Part shown: positions 8,927 to 18,094 of the stretch, piece after piece
Layout: each line of letters begins with the position of its first letter
Numbering within the stretch: position 1 is the first letter of the stretch
Source of the DNA: Planctomycetota bacterium
GTDB lineage: Bacteria > Planctomycetota > Phycisphaerae > WQYP01
Direction of reading: 5' to 3'
NCBI GenBank assembly: GCA_021831565.1
Contig: JAKBMM010000005.1
Span: 16,998 to 80,997 of the forward strand
Length of the DNA: 64,000 nt
Notes under the pieces: generated by a model
Told to the model about the DNA's origin: nothing
Seen by the model: the letters and a program-made list of their open reading frames with translations, nothing else
Database searches by the model: none
Program-made: the position numbers and the translations under genes

Positions 8927-10137
8927 CCCAACACTCCGCCGGCGAAAAGCGTTCCCAAATCAACATCGCCTTTCCAATCACGCAGCTGCAAATGCTGGTC
9001 CCCCCGCACAATCCTGACACCCCGTTGATTGTCACGGGCGAAGACGAGCAATTTATTGATATCGGTCATCGTCAGCACAATCGGCGCATGGGTTGTCATC
9101 AGAATTTGTACATCGTAAACCGAGGAAAGCGACTGCATCACTGCTTCAATGTTCAGGGGGTGAAGGTGCGATTCCGGTTCCTCAATCATCCATGTGCGAC
9201 CACCAATCGAAGATTCGTTCTGAGGAAGGAATGCCAGGATCGTCAACGCCAGAAGATGAAGCGTACCTTCGGAAAGCAGCCAGGATGGAAATTCGACGCC
9301 GTTCTTCATTCGCAGCGCGATGTACCTTTTTTTATCTTCCTGGCGAAGGTGAAGTTGAACCGAATCCAATTCCGGAAAAACCGTCCGCAAATGATCCTGC
9401 CAATATCTCCATTTATCGTCGCCATATTTTTGCAAGTGCTCCACCATATTTGGCAATCCATCACCACTCCACCTCGTTCGCATCCCCACCCTCGGCGGGC
9501 TGGGATCGCGCAACGCGGCGCTCTGTAGGACAACCAGCGACGGAAACATTTGCATAAATGATTGGATGTAAGGGAGATCATTAGGGCGAAAAATAATCGC
9601 CATAATCTGCCGGAAGAAAGTATCCCGGAGCATACCATTTTCCAAACGATGATGGAGAGATGGGTCGGGGAAAATAAGTTTCCCCTGATTGTAAAAAATG
9701 GTGGACGGCATGGTATCCGCAGAACATGGCGTTGGCCCGTCATTCGGCCCCAGAATCCGCACTTCCTCCTTAAGAATTCCTCCCGCATTGTGTGCTTGAT
9801 CGAGGCCGATGGCTACGCAATAACGCACGGCTTGTTTTCCGTCGGCGGCAAGTACGTCCGGCAGCGCTAACTCAATCGCAAGCTCGAAATGGTTTTGGGC
9901 CGGGTTGCCAAAGCACTCACTTTCTGGTCCTTGCCAAAATAAATCCAATATATTGTCGGTTCGGTATTTTATCGCCGCATCCAGACCGGATTGGAACATC
10001 GTATAGATAAAATCGGGCACATCCAGAAACGTCGATTTCCCGCTGGCGTTGGGTCCCACCAACACGTGAAAAGGCCCCAAGGGTTGACGTACATAACGCA
10101 GACAGCGATAGTTCAGCGCTTCAATCAGGCGGATCAT
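8923..10137 (-). CDS. AAA family ATPase (AAA_15/OLD-like)
   Basis: The 404-residue protein has a Walker A GPNASGKST at residues 28-36 directly after an N-terminal strand pair (MIRLIEALNYRCL), as in RecF/OLD/AAA_15 ATPases. A signature-like LLSEGTLHLLALTILAF and a Walker B MIEEPESHLHP follow, then a switch histidine in MTTHAPIVL. The C-terminus ends DVDLGTLFAGGVLG. The ABC-type head has no long coiled coil, so it is not an SMC. It overlaps the small downstream gene by 4 bp. Hand counts of two 60-base lines give 28/60 and 27/60 GC against 40/60 for one line of the adjacent glycogen synthase. Such ATPases drive PARIS-like and related systems; a defence role is inferred. Confidence 0.85.
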   Translation of the reverse strand: MIRLIEALNYRCLRYVRQPLGPFHVLVGPNASGKSTFLDVPDFIYTMFQSGLDAAIKYRTDNILDLFWQGPESECFGNPAQNHFELAIELALPDVLAADGKQAVRYCVAIGLDQAHNAGGILKEEVRILGPNDGPTPCSADTMPSTIFYNQGKLIFPDPSLHHRLENGMLRDTFFRQIMAIIFRPNDLPYIQSFMQMFPSLVVLQSAALRDPSPPRVGMRTRWSGDGLPNMVEHLQKYGDDKWRYWQDHLRTVFPELDSVQLHLRQEDKKRYIALRMKNGVEFPSWLLSEGTLHLLALTILAFLPQNESSIGGRTWMIEEPESHLHPLNIEAVMQSLSSVYDVQILMTTHAPIVLTMTDINKLLVFARDNQRGVRIVRGDQHLQLRDWKGDVDLGTLFAGGVLG

Positions 10138-10330
10138 ATTTGCGGTCTCGCTTTCACACCATCGGTATTTTCACACAAAACAATCTTTCTGTCGCCCCTC
10201 CCAGCTCTTATGATGGAGCAATCGAGGTCGCGCTCTCGTCCTGGTGCGACTGGATTCCTTGCGGCATTGCCGAGGAAAATCGGTTAGAATAACCGTTGCG
10301 GATATTGCATATCGAGAAAGGCGGTGGCCG

Positions 10331-12472
10331 ATGTCGGGACCGAAACGTAGTGGCCGCAAAAGCGGTGCGCCGGAACTCGGGCCGACATGCGATCCGGCGC
10401 CTGCGGTTCCCCCGAGCGCCCCCAGCTCGGCCGTTACCCCCGGTCAAGATTCCCCCGCTTCTTCCGACAAGCGATTGAACCACACGGGCTTTTCACCGCC
10501 TTCCACGATGGCTCCCGGACCGGGCGCCATCACCCGCTTCCATAGCGAATATGGCGACGGACGGGCGGTTCATCCGCCGCCGGCAAACGCCGGACCGGTA
10601 TTCTCCCCGCCGCGGGTGACCAAGCCTAAGATGAAAACCTCCCGCCCCTTCCTGAACACCGCCCCGGCGGCCGATGCCGATCAGCAGCCGCTGCTTTTTG
10701 AAATCGCCTGGGAAGTCTGCTGGCAGCTCGGCGGTATCTATACGGTGCTGCGATCCAAGGCTGGTTCGATGGTCAACGCCTGGGGTGATCGGTATTACCT
10801 GATCGGACCGTATAACGCCGACACCGCCGCGGTGGAGTTTGAACCGGCGGCGCCGACCGGTTGGATGGCCCAGGTCATCGAGCGATTGGCGGACGTGTCC
10901 ATCCGCGTCCACCATGGTCGCTGGCTGATCGACGGCCGGCCGCGCGTGATTCTGCTTGATTATCCATCCGCCTTCGAGCGTCTGGGCGAATTCAAATACA
11001 TGCTCTGGAAAGACCACGGCATTCAGGCGAATGACGATGACGGCGACATCAACAATGTCACCGCTTTCGGATTCCTGGTCGGCCTGTTTTTTCAGGAACT
11101 CTGTCGGAGCCGCGGGGCGGGGCCGATCATCGCTCATTTCCACGAGTGGATGGCGGGCCTGGGGCTTATGCGGCTGGCGTACCTCAAACTGCCCGTGGCC
11201 AGCGTCTTCACCACGCACGCGACGATCCTGGGTCGATATTTGTGCACGGACAATCCGGATTTCTACGGGAAACTCGATTCGATCAACCCCGATCACGCCG
11301 CCGGGCATTATCGCATTTACCAGCGCTACTGCATCGAACGCGGCGCCACGCACTGCGCCGATGTGTTCACCACGGTTTCCGACGTAACCGCGCTGGAGGC
11401 CGAAAGGCTCCTGAACCGCAAGCCGGACATCATCACGCCCAACGGTCTGAACATTCAGAAATTCGCCGCCCTGCACGAATTTCAGACTATGCACAAGCAG
11501 TATAAAGAGGCGATTCACACGTTCGTTGCCGGGCACTTTTTTCCGTCGTACACCTTCGATCTCGACCGCACCATCTATTTATTCACCGCCGGCCGCTACG
11601 AATACACCAACAAGGGCATCAATTTGTTCATTGAGTCGCTGGCTCGTCTGAACCACTGGTTGCGGTCGGGCAACATTCCGGTCACCGTGGTGGCGTTTAT
11701 CATCACGCGTGCGCCGTATAAGTCGATCAATGTGGACGTGCTGCGAAGCCAGGCCATGTTCGATGAGTTGAAGCTTGCGTGCGAAAACATCGCCGCGAAA
11801 ATGGGACGAACTCTGCTTTCCGCGGTCAGCATGGGCCGCCTGCCCGAAGGGTCGGAACTTCTCACCGAGGAGTCGGTGATTCGCCTCAAGCGCGGCCTGC
11901 ATGCCTGGCGCACCTGGAAACAGCCGGCGATCGTTACGCACGATCTGTGGGATGACGCCAACGATTCCATTCTGCAGCAGTTGCGGGCCTGCCGCCTCTT
12001 CAACGCGCGGGAAGATCCCGTCAAAGTGGTGTTTCACCCCGATTTTCTTTCCGCCACTTCGCCGTTGATCGGTCTGGATTACGACCAGTTCGTCCGCGGT
12101 TGTCACATGGGTGTTTTCCCCAGCTATTACGAACCGTGGGGCTACACTCCCATGGAATGCGTCGCCAGCGGCGTGCCCGCGGTCACCAGCGACCTGGCGG
12201 GTTTCGGCAGCTACGTGCTCAAGCACATCCAGGATCCGCCGGCCAACGGCTTGTTCGTGATTGGGCGGCGGTATACCGCGTTCGACCAGGCCGCGCACCA
12301 ATTGACGGAAATTCTTTTTAACTTTGCCCTGAAAGATCGGCGCGAGCGCATCGAACTGCGCAATCGCGTGGAGCGGCTCTCGGAATATTTTGCCTGGACC
12401 AACCTGGTTTCGCACTACGCCCACGTCTACCGCCTGGCGCTTTTACGAAAGTTTCCAGCCGCGGTGTCGTAA
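10331..12472 (+). CDS. GT3-family (eukaryote-type) glycogen synthase
   Basis: The sequence matches animal/fungal glycogen synthase rather than bacterial GlgA: FEIAWEVCWQLGGIYTVLRS binds the donor, followed by FTTHATILGRYLC, YCIERGATHCADVFTTVS, KPDIITPNGLNI and the acceptor-side YYEPWGYTPMECVASGVP. It should elongate alpha-1,4-glucan from a UDP-sugar. ATG 10331 (713 residues) is preferred over the longer ORF because AAAGG lies just upstream. The first roughly 110 residues form a Pro/Ser/Ala/Gly-rich extension with no visible domain; an internal Met just before the conserved domain (MKTSRPF) is another possible start. The gene converges on a reductase with 3 bp between stops. Confidence 0.92.
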   Translation: MSGPKRSGRKSGAPELGPTCDPAPAVPPSAPSSAVTPGQDSPASSDKRLNHTGFSPPSTMAPGPGAITRFHSEYGDGRAVHPPPANAGPVFSPPRVTKPKMKTSRPFLNTAPAADADQQPLLFEIAWEVCWQLGGIYTVLRSKAGSMVNAWGDRYYLIGPYNADTAAVEFEPAAPTGWMAQVIERLADVSIRVHHGRWLIDGRPRVILLDYPSAFERLGEFKYMLWKDHGIQANDDDGDINNVTAFGFLVGLFFQELCRSRGAGPIIAHFHEWMAGLGLMRLAYLKLPVASVFTTHATILGRYLCTDNPDFYGKLDSINPDHAAGHYRIYQRYCIERGATHCADVFTTVSDVTALEAERLLNRKPDIITPNGLNIQKFAALHEFQTMHKQYKEAIHTFVAGHFFPSYTFDLDRTIYLFTAGRYEYTNKGINLFIESLARLNHWLRSGNIPVTVVAFIITRAPYKSINVDVLRSQAMFDELKLACENIAAKMGRTLLSAVSMGRLPEGSELLTEESVIRLKRGLHAWRTWKQPAIVTHDLWDDANDSILQQLRACRLFNAREDPVKVVFHPDFLSATSPLIGLDYDQFVRGCHMGVFPSYYEPWGYTPMECVASGVPAVTSDLAGFGSYVLKHIQDPPANGLFVIGRRYTAFDQAAHQLTEILFNFALKDRRERIELRNRVERLSEYFAWTNLVSHYAHVYRLALLRKFPAAVS

Positions 12473-12475
12473 AGC

Positions 12476-13432
12476 TTACTTCTCCTGCCCGACGGTCAAG
12501 ACAATCTTGCCGAAACCGCCGCCCTTTTCCAGGGCTTGGTGCGCCTCGGCTACATCTTCCAGAGCCAATACCCGGCTGATGACCGGTTTGATTACCTGTC
12601 GCTCGAGCAGCGATCGGAGCTCCAGGAGAAAATCCTTCCGTCGCCGGAGAAACTCAAAGTGAATGCTCACATTGCGCCGATAGGCCAGGCTTAATTCCCC
12701 GCTGGGATTCACAATGGTGACGATTTTTCCCATCGGTTTGACGATCGGGATCGAGCGCGCCACCAGATCGCCTCCAAAGCAGTCGTATACCAAATCCACG
12801 CCTTCGCCGCCGGTCTCTTGCGCCACCACCTGGGCAAAATCCAACTGATTTCGCTCGATTACGTGATCTGCCCCAAGCGAACGCACCAGCGCCGCATTGG
12901 GCGCCGCGCAGACGGCGAATACATAAGCGCCTGCGGCGTGGGCAAGTTGCGTAGCCCAGGAACCCACTCCGCCGGAAGCGCCGTGAATCAGAACACTTTG
13001 CGCCACCCGCACCCCGCCGCGTTCGACGATTCCATCCCACGCCGTCATGCCTGCCAGGGGAACGGCGGCGGCTTCCAGCAAGCTCAGATTCGCCGGCTTG
13101 GGGGCGACAATCCCGGCATCCACCACGTGATACTGCGCATAAGCGCCGGGGCCGGAAAAATCGGGCGAGTAGAAAACTTCATCTCCCGCCTTAAAGTCGC
13201 GCACCGCCGCGCCGGTTTTCTCCACCACGCCGGCGGCGTCGAAACCCAGCACGCTCCCGGGTCCATAGCCGAACGCGCCACTGCGGCGGATCTTGTAATC
13301 AACCGGGTTGACCGTAGTGGCGTAAACTTTGACCAGCAATTGGTTTGGTCCCGGCTCGGGAACCGGTAATTCCCGTTCCTGGAATACTTCCGGCGGGCCG
13401 TTGGCGGTTATGACCATCGCTTTCATTATCAT
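12476..13432 (-). CDS. Medium-chain reductase/quinone oxidoreductase (zeta-crystallin-like)
   Basis: The product of 318 residues has the MDR layout: an N-terminal GroES-like domain (VYATTVNPVDYKIRR, GFDAAGVVEKTG) and a Rossmann domain with HGASGGVGSWATQ. Zinc-binding cysteines are absent, as in NADPH-dependent quinone/enone reductases. The substrate is unknown. It is the last gene of the minus-strand block after hpnD. Three in-frame ATGs lie within 16 bases; the first has GGTGA upstream. Confidence 0.88.
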   Translation of the reverse strand: MIMKAMVITANGPPEVFQERELPVPEPGPNQLLVKVYATTVNPVDYKIRRSGAFGYGPGSVLGFDAAGVVEKTGAAVRDFKAGDEVFYSPDFSGPGAYAQYHVVDAGIVAPKPANLSLLEAAAVPLAGMTAWDGIVERGGVRVAQSVLIHGASGGVGSWATQLAHAAGAYVFAVCAAPNAALVRSLGADHVIERNQLDFAQVVAQETGGEGVDLVYDCFGGDLVARSIPIVKPMGKIVTIVNPSGELSLAYRRNVSIHFEFLRRRKDFLLELRSLLERQVIKPVISRVLALEDVAEAHQALEKGGGFGKIVLTVGQEK

Positions 13433-13504
13433 TCACATCACCATATAACAAATCGTTTTCAGGGAGCGGGCCGGCGGCGGCTTTTTCGGGCCGGGCGGCG
13501 GATT

Positions 13505-14398
13505 TTATGGTCCGCCGCGCCAGGCCCGCCAGGCGATGCGCGCCTTGGCCAGGCCGCCCAGGCCTACACGGCCATGGAGCACCCGCGCGGGCGCCGCGGC
13601 TATTTTCAGCAAAATGCCGTGGTAAATCGCGGTCATCGCCGCCAGGGCGGGACGACTCTCCGCGGTGATACGGATATCCAGCTCTTGCGAGCACCGGTAA
13701 AAACTTTCAGCGCGCTGAATCTGCCACCGCATGAATTCGCCGAAGCGGATCGAATCGCGTCCCTGGATGATGTCCTGGCGCTCCAGACCAAAGCGCGCCA
13801 GTTCCGCCCGCGGTAGATAGATGCGGCCGCGCCGGGCGTCTTCCCGAATGTCGCGCAGGACATTGGTGAGCTGGAAAGCGATTCCACGCTCGTCGGCCAT
13901 CGCTTGCGTTTGAACGCCGCCGGTGTGGCCCCATATTGCAATGCTGGCCAGACCCACCACGCCGGCCACGCGGTGACAATAAAGTCGCAGTTGCTCAAAT
14001 GTTTCCGGCTCAATGAAATCCAGGTCCTGCTTTTGACCGTCGATCATGGCGTCGAAAAGAGCCGGATCGACGCCATGGCGTCGCACACAAGCGATAAAGG
14101 CGGCCCAACCGGGCCACGGGTTATGATCCGGGATGCGGTTTTCCCGGGCGGCCAGGCGGGTGGCCAGGCGAAATTCCTCCACGCGGCGGTGCGAGTCGGC
14201 GGAATTGCCGGCGACCGCATCGGCAAGATCGTCGGCGCAGCGCATCCAGGCGTAGAGTGCGAACATGGAGGAGCGCTTCGGTTCCGGCAGAAGTTTCAGG
14301 CCGTAGTAGAAATTTCGCGCCTGTCGACGAGTGACATCGCGGCAGAAGATTTCGGACGCCTGGAGTGCCCGCGGCTCATCGGCAAGGGTGCTTATCAT
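13505..14398 (-). CDS. hpnD: Presqualene diphosphate synthase
   Basis: HpnD condenses two farnesyl diphosphates to presqualene diphosphate. The 297-residue trans-prenyltransferase-like protein has both Asp-rich regions: RCADDLAD near residue 54, and NVLRDIREDARRGRIYLP in the second half, plus ARNFYYGLKLLP. The ATG overlaps the hpnC stop (ATGA), so the two are coupled. HpnE, the third enzyme of bacterial squalene synthesis, is not in the window. The gene start and length match the family. Confidence 0.92.
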   Translation of the reverse strand: MISTLADEPRALQASEIFCRDVTRRQARNFYYGLKLLPEPKRSSMFALYAWMRCADDLADAVAGNSADSHRRVEEFRLATRLAARENRIPDHNPWPGWAAFIACVRRHGVDPALFDAMIDGQKQDLDFIEPETFEQLRLYCHRVAGVVGLASIAIWGHTGGVQTQAMADERGIAFQLTNVLRDIREDARRGRIYLPRAELARFGLERQDIIQGRDSIRFGEFMRWQIQRAESFYRCSQELDIRITAESRPALAAMTAIYHGILLKIAAAPARVLHGRVGLGGLAKARIAWRAWRGGP

Positions 14399-15375
14399 GA
14401 CGGCCGCCCTTTGCAGAGCGAGCCGGTCCCGCCAGCCAGCGGGATAGCCAGCGAGACAACGGCCCGGGCCATCAGGCTCAGTTTACGCAATCGTCCCAGC
14501 GTTGGGCGGCTGGTGAGCGTGTCGTAATTCCTGCGGCGAATGGCCGCCAGCACCGCCATTCCGCCGTCGCCGAAGAGCCGAATCGGTATCCGCAGGGAAG
14601 GGCGAATCAACGGGAGCAGCTGGCGCCCCTCCTCAAACATGGCTGCGGCGCGCTCCACTTCAAAGCGCAGCAGACGGCGGTAGTTTTCGTCGCAACGACC
14701 TGCGCGAAGCTGCTCGACGCTCACGCCGAAGCGGCGCATGGAATCCCGGGGCAGATAGACGCGATCGCGCTGGAGAATATCGCCGCGCACATCCTGCCAG
14801 AAATTGGCCAGTTGCAGCGCGGAGCAGGTTTTATCGGAGAGCATCTGGCGTTGCGAATCCCGATAGCCGGTTACGTAGAGCACCAGGCGGCCGACCGGAT
14901 CGGCGCTGCGGCGGCAATAGGCCAGCACCTGATCAAACGTCTCGTAGCGACCGACGCGCTGATCCTGCTCGAAAGCGTCGATCAGATCTAAAAACGGCTC
15001 GCTGGGAATATCATGACGGCGGATTGTTTCGCACAGAGCGGTGCATACGGCGGTTCGCACTTTACCCTGGTAGCAGTCCACAATCTGACGGCGAAAATCG
15101 GCGAGGTATTGCAACGCCAGGGCGCGATCGCCAACTTCATCGCTCAGATCGTCGGCGGTCCTACAGAAAGCATAGATATTGCAAAAATCCTGACGCATTT
15201 CACGCGGCGCCAGCCGCCAGATTACCGTGAAATTTTCGTAGTGCTCATGGGCCAGGCGCCAGGTGTAAAGGCGGGCGGCTTGCGGATCGGTCATGGTCTG
15301 GCGGGCCATTTGTACGGTCCGGGGCGGCTTGTGCTCCGGTACGGGGGTCGAAGGTTGGGCATGCAAGATGGTCAT
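14395..15375 (-). CDS. hpnC: Squalene synthase-like protein HpnC (hydroxysqualene synthase)
   Basis: HpnC converts presqualene diphosphate to hydroxysqualene. The 326-residue protein carries the first Asp-rich motif as CRTADDLSDEVGD and the second as NFWQDVRGDILQRDRVYLPR. A Met-rich 27-residue leader precedes LYTWRLAHEHYENFTV, which resembles the family start after a short extension. It starts 3 bp after the ubiA-like stop and overlaps hpnD, so one transcript probably carries quinone and squalene genes. Confidence 0.92.
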   Translation of the reverse strand: MTILHAQPSTPVPEHKPPRTVQMARQTMTDPQAARLYTWRLAHEHYENFTVIWRLAPREMRQDFCNIYAFCRTADDLSDEVGDRALALQYLADFRRQIVDCYQGKVRTAVCTALCETIRRHDIPSEPFLDLIDAFEQDQRVGRYETFDQVLAYCRRSADPVGRLVLYVTGYRDSQRQMLSDKTCSALQLANFWQDVRGDILQRDRVYLPRDSMRRFGVSVEQLRAGRCDENYRRLLRFEVERAAAMFEEGRQLLPLIRPSLRIPIRLFGDGGMAVLAAIRRRNYDTLTSRPTLGRLRKLSLMARAVVSLAIPLAGGTGSLCKGRPS

Positions 15376-15378
15376 GTT

Positions 15379-16374
15379 TTATCCCAAGTTCCGCGGCAGT
15401 AATAATATCGCCACAATGCTTAATGTACCAAAGACCAGGCTCACCAGCCCATTGACCGTCATAAATGCCAGATTGATCCTGGAAATATCCTCCGCCTTCA
15501 CCAGCGACTGTTCGACGGTTAATAGCAGAAGCACGATGAAAAACCCCGTCCAATACCACGGTCCGAGCGCTATTCCATCACCCCATCCCAATCCGAAGCC
15601 CAACAGATACAGGACGGTTAGTATGTGGCAGGCGCGTGAAATCCACAGGGAACCGCCGATTCCCAGCGCCGCCGGTATCGAAAAGAGTTTTTCCTGGCGA
15701 TCCACCTGAATGTCCTGAAGCGCGTAAAGAATGTCAAAACCCGCCGTCCAGAACGCCACCGCCACGCCCAGCAAAACCACCTGTACCGACAGAGCCGGGC
15801 CATGCGGCGGAACTATGGCGACCCAGGCGCTAAGCGGCGCCAGCCCCAGTGACGTTCCGAGATAAAAATGGCACAGCCAGGTAAAACGCTTGGTAAAGCT
15901 GTATAAGGCGATCCAGCCGAGCACCGGCACGGCCAGCAGCACGGGATAAATGTTGCCCAGCAATGGTATAAAGAGCCAGGCGGAAAAGATGAATAAACCG
16001 CCACACATCACCAGAGCCCCGACCATGAAGCTGATGGAAATATCGCCCGTGGCGCTGGGCCGGCGTTGGGTGCGGGGATTGCGCCGGTCCAATTCACGGT
16101 CCGCCAGCCGGTTGAACGTCATGGCGAACGTCCGCGCCAGGATCATGCACAGGACAATCAGCGCCAACCGCAGCCAGCCCGGCCACAACAGGCCGATCCG
16201 CCGCGCCGCCAGAAACGTCGCGATCAGCGCAAAAGGCAACGCAAATATCGAATGGGAAAATTTGATCAGTTCCAGGAAATGACGAACCCGGCGCCAGGGA
16301 CCGCCGGGGGAACGACCAGAGAGCCAAGAGAAAGCGCCCATTGGTTTGACCACTTCGGCGTCGCCGCCCCCCAT
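15379..16374 (-). CDS. UbiA-family prenyltransferase (MqnP-like)
   Basis: An integral membrane aromatic prenyltransferase with about eight hydrophobic segments. The diagnostic Asp-rich motifs read NRLADRELDRRN (first) and DILYALQDIQVDRQEK (second). ATG 16374 (331 residues) is chosen because GGTGA precedes it and it lies 4 bp after the ubiX stop; the ORF could extend to 16419. Beside UbiX and a UbiE/MenG methyltransferase and without MenA/MenD-type neighbours, it is most likely the prenyltransferase of the futalosine menaquinone route (MqnP). That assignment is contextual. Confidence 0.88.
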   Translation of the reverse strand: MGGGDAEVVKPMGAFSWLSGRSPGGPWRRVRHFLELIKFSHSIFALPFALIATFLAARRIGLLWPGWLRLALIVLCMILARTFAMTFNRLADRELDRRNPRTQRRPSATGDISISFMVGALVMCGGLFIFSAWLFIPLLGNIYPVLLAVPVLGWIALYSFTKRFTWLCHFYLGTSLGLAPLSAWVAIVPPHGPALSVQVVLLGVAVAFWTAGFDILYALQDIQVDRQEKLFSIPAALGIGGSLWISRACHILTVLYLLGFGLGWGDGIALGPWYWTGFFIVLLLLTVEQSLVKAEDISRINLAFMTVNGLVSLVFGTLSIVAILLLPRNLG

Positions 16375-16378
16375 CAAC

Positions 16379-16978
16379 TCACCGCGCGCCGGCGCCTCGC
16401 CAACACGTGTTCCAGTCATGCTCCAGGCCCAACATGTCGAGCACCCGCCCGGCCACCATGTTCACCAGGTCGTCGATGGTTTGGGGATTCATGTAAAACC
16501 CCGGACTGGCCGGGCAGACGATCGCGCCCGCCTGCGTTGCGCGGACCATGTTCCGCAACTCGATCAATCCCACCGGCATTTCCCGGTGCAGCAGAATCAA
16601 TGGCCGGCGCTCCTTGAGCATGACCTGGGCGGCGCGGGTGATCAGATTGTCCGCCAGGCCATGGGCCACCTGCGCCAACTTGTTGCTGGAGCACGGCGCG
16701 ATGATCATGCCATCCGTGGGGAACGATCCGGAGGCCACGCAGGCGCCGATATCGTGATAAGCCAGCGGCACGATTTCACCGCGGATCGATTCGTCCAACA
16801 CGCGCTCCGGTTCGGGTTTCTCCACGCCCAGTTCATCGTGCAGCAGCCGGCGTCCGGCCGGCGAGATCAACAGATAGGTCCGCACGTCCGGCCGATTCAG
16901 TCCCTGTGCGATCCGCCGGGCGTAAATGGCGCCCGATGCCCCGGTGATCGCCACGATGAAGTTGCGCCTCCGGCTCAT
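16379..16978 (-). CDS. ubiX: UbiX-like flavin prenyltransferase
   Basis: UbiX makes prenylated FMN for UbiD-type decarboxylases. The 199-residue protein begins FIVAITGASGAIYARR, the flavin-binding P-loop, and has APCSSNKLAQVAHGLADNL and RRPLILLHREMP, all diagnostic. ATG 16978 has an ideal AGGAGG seven bases upstream; the ORF-track start at 17032 is not needed. It overlaps the end of the small upstream gene by 4 bp and precedes the ubiA-like gene. The partner UbiD/MqnL is not in the window. Confidence 0.94.
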   Translation of the reverse strand: MSRRRNFIVAITGASGAIYARRIAQGLNRPDVRTYLLISPAGRRLLHDELGVEKPEPERVLDESIRGEIVPLAYHDIGACVASGSFPTDGMIIAPCSSNKLAQVAHGLADNLITRAAQVMLKERRPLILLHREMPVGLIELRNMVRATQAGAIVCPASPGFYMNPQTIDDLVNMVAGRVLDMLGLEHDWNTCWRGAGAR

Positions 16979-17292
16979 AATTCCTCCTGGGCCACCAGGC
17001 GCGATTCCACCATTGCATGGATACTGAACCATTCATGAATATTCGGATGATTCAAAAAATCCTTTCCGAAACGGCTCCGCAATTCTTGCGAAAAGTCCGT
17101 CGCGGCGCAGTCGCGTAAATGGTCCAACAGCGCCATGGCGGCAAAAAACCACGTCGGCCGGGGGGAATCCGGCAGGCGCGTGCCGTAAAATGCCACGTTT
17201 TCCGAGCCAAAAATCGCCCGGCAACGCCGGCAGCGCCACGCGCAAAGCACGATTCGCCGCATCATGCGCTCGTCTTCGATGATTTTATGCAT
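16975..17292 (-). CDS. Small hypothetical protein in quinone operon
   Basis: The 105-residue ORF overlaps the menG stop region at its start and the ubiX start at its end (ATGA), so it is translated within the operon. An N-terminal RIVLCAWRCRRCRAIFG contains C-x3-C-x2-C, a possible metal-binding knuckle. The rest is a short helical segment (PTWFFAAMALLDHLRDCAA). I do not recognise the family. Tight packing between quinone genes is the main support that it is real. Confidence 0.65.
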   Translation of the reverse strand: MHKIIEDERMMRRIVLCAWRCRRCRAIFGSENVAFYGTRLPDSPRPTWFFAAMALLDHLRDCAATDFSQELRSRFGKDFLNHPNIHEWFSIHAMVESRLVAQEEL

Positions 17293-18064
17293 GGCGCACG
17301 CCCTGGTAGCACAAACATACGCCGCAAGTAAGCGACCGGACCGATACGGCGGCGAACCCCGCCCGCCCCAGGTGCTCCATCATCTGGTCGCGGTTGATGA
17401 ATGTGTGGACGCTTTGCGGAAGATACCGGTAGGCGCCGGTCTTGTCGCCGCTGAGCCACGTGGCTGTTCGGGGAAGAATTCGTTGAAAATAAAAATTGTA
17501 CAGGCCACGCAGCGCGGCGCTTTCCGGCAGCGAGAATTCCAGGATAATAAGTCGTCCGCCCGGCCGCAACACGCGATGGAATTCATCGATGGCGCGTCGC
17601 CAGTCAGCCACATTGCGGATGCCGAAGGCGATCGAAACCACATCCGCGCTCCGATCCGCCAGGGGTAGTCGCAGGGCATCGCCGGCGTGAAATGAAACTC
17701 GCCCATTCGGCGGTTGACGGCGCCGGGTCTTTTTCAACGCTTGCAGGAGCATGGGCCGGCAAAAGTCGATGCCAATGATTTTTTTCGGTCCGGCCTTGTC
17801 AAACGCCAGCGACAGATCTCCCGTGCCGCAGGCAATGTCGGCCACGATATCGGTTGATTGAATTCCAGCCATACGCACGGCCGCCCGGCGCCAGCGCTGG
17901 TCCAGCCACAGCGAATGCAGGTGGTTGTTCCAATCGTAGGAACCGGCGATAGCCGAAAACATCCTCCGCACGCGCGCCGCCTTGTCGGGTGCGGCGTGCG
18001 GATCGGCCAGGTCTTTATCTTCCCAACCGGGAGCAGGAAGAGGATGTTGAATTTCAATCGCCAT
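17285..18064 (-). CDS. menG: Demethylmenaquinone methyltransferase (UbiE/MenG)
   Basis: The SAM-dependent C-methyltransferase for the last quinone step has the motifs DIACGTGDLSLAF (SAM loop), FGIRNVADWRRAIDEFHRVLRPGGRL (UbiE signature) and PQSVHTFINRDQMMEHL near the C-terminus. ATG 18064 (259 residues) has GGAAG upstream and is preferred over 18088. It follows rplL by 30 bp on the same strand, so quinone genes may be read from the ribosomal protein promoter. Confidence 0.93.
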   Translation of the reverse strand: MAIEIQHPLPAPGWEDKDLADPHAAPDKAARVRRMFSAIAGSYDWNNHLHSLWLDQRWRRAAVRMAGIQSTDIVADIACGTGDLSLAFDKAGPKKIIGIDFCRPMLLQALKKTRRRQPPNGRVSFHAGDALRLPLADRSADVVSIAFGIRNVADWRRAIDEFHRVLRPGGRLIILEFSLPESAALRGLYNFYFQRILPRTATWLSGDKTGAYRYLPQSVHTFINRDQMMEHLGRAGFAAVSVRSLTCGVCLCYQGVRHA

Positions 18065-18094
18065 GCCGCTTCCACGTGGGTTTGCCAACCCCGG

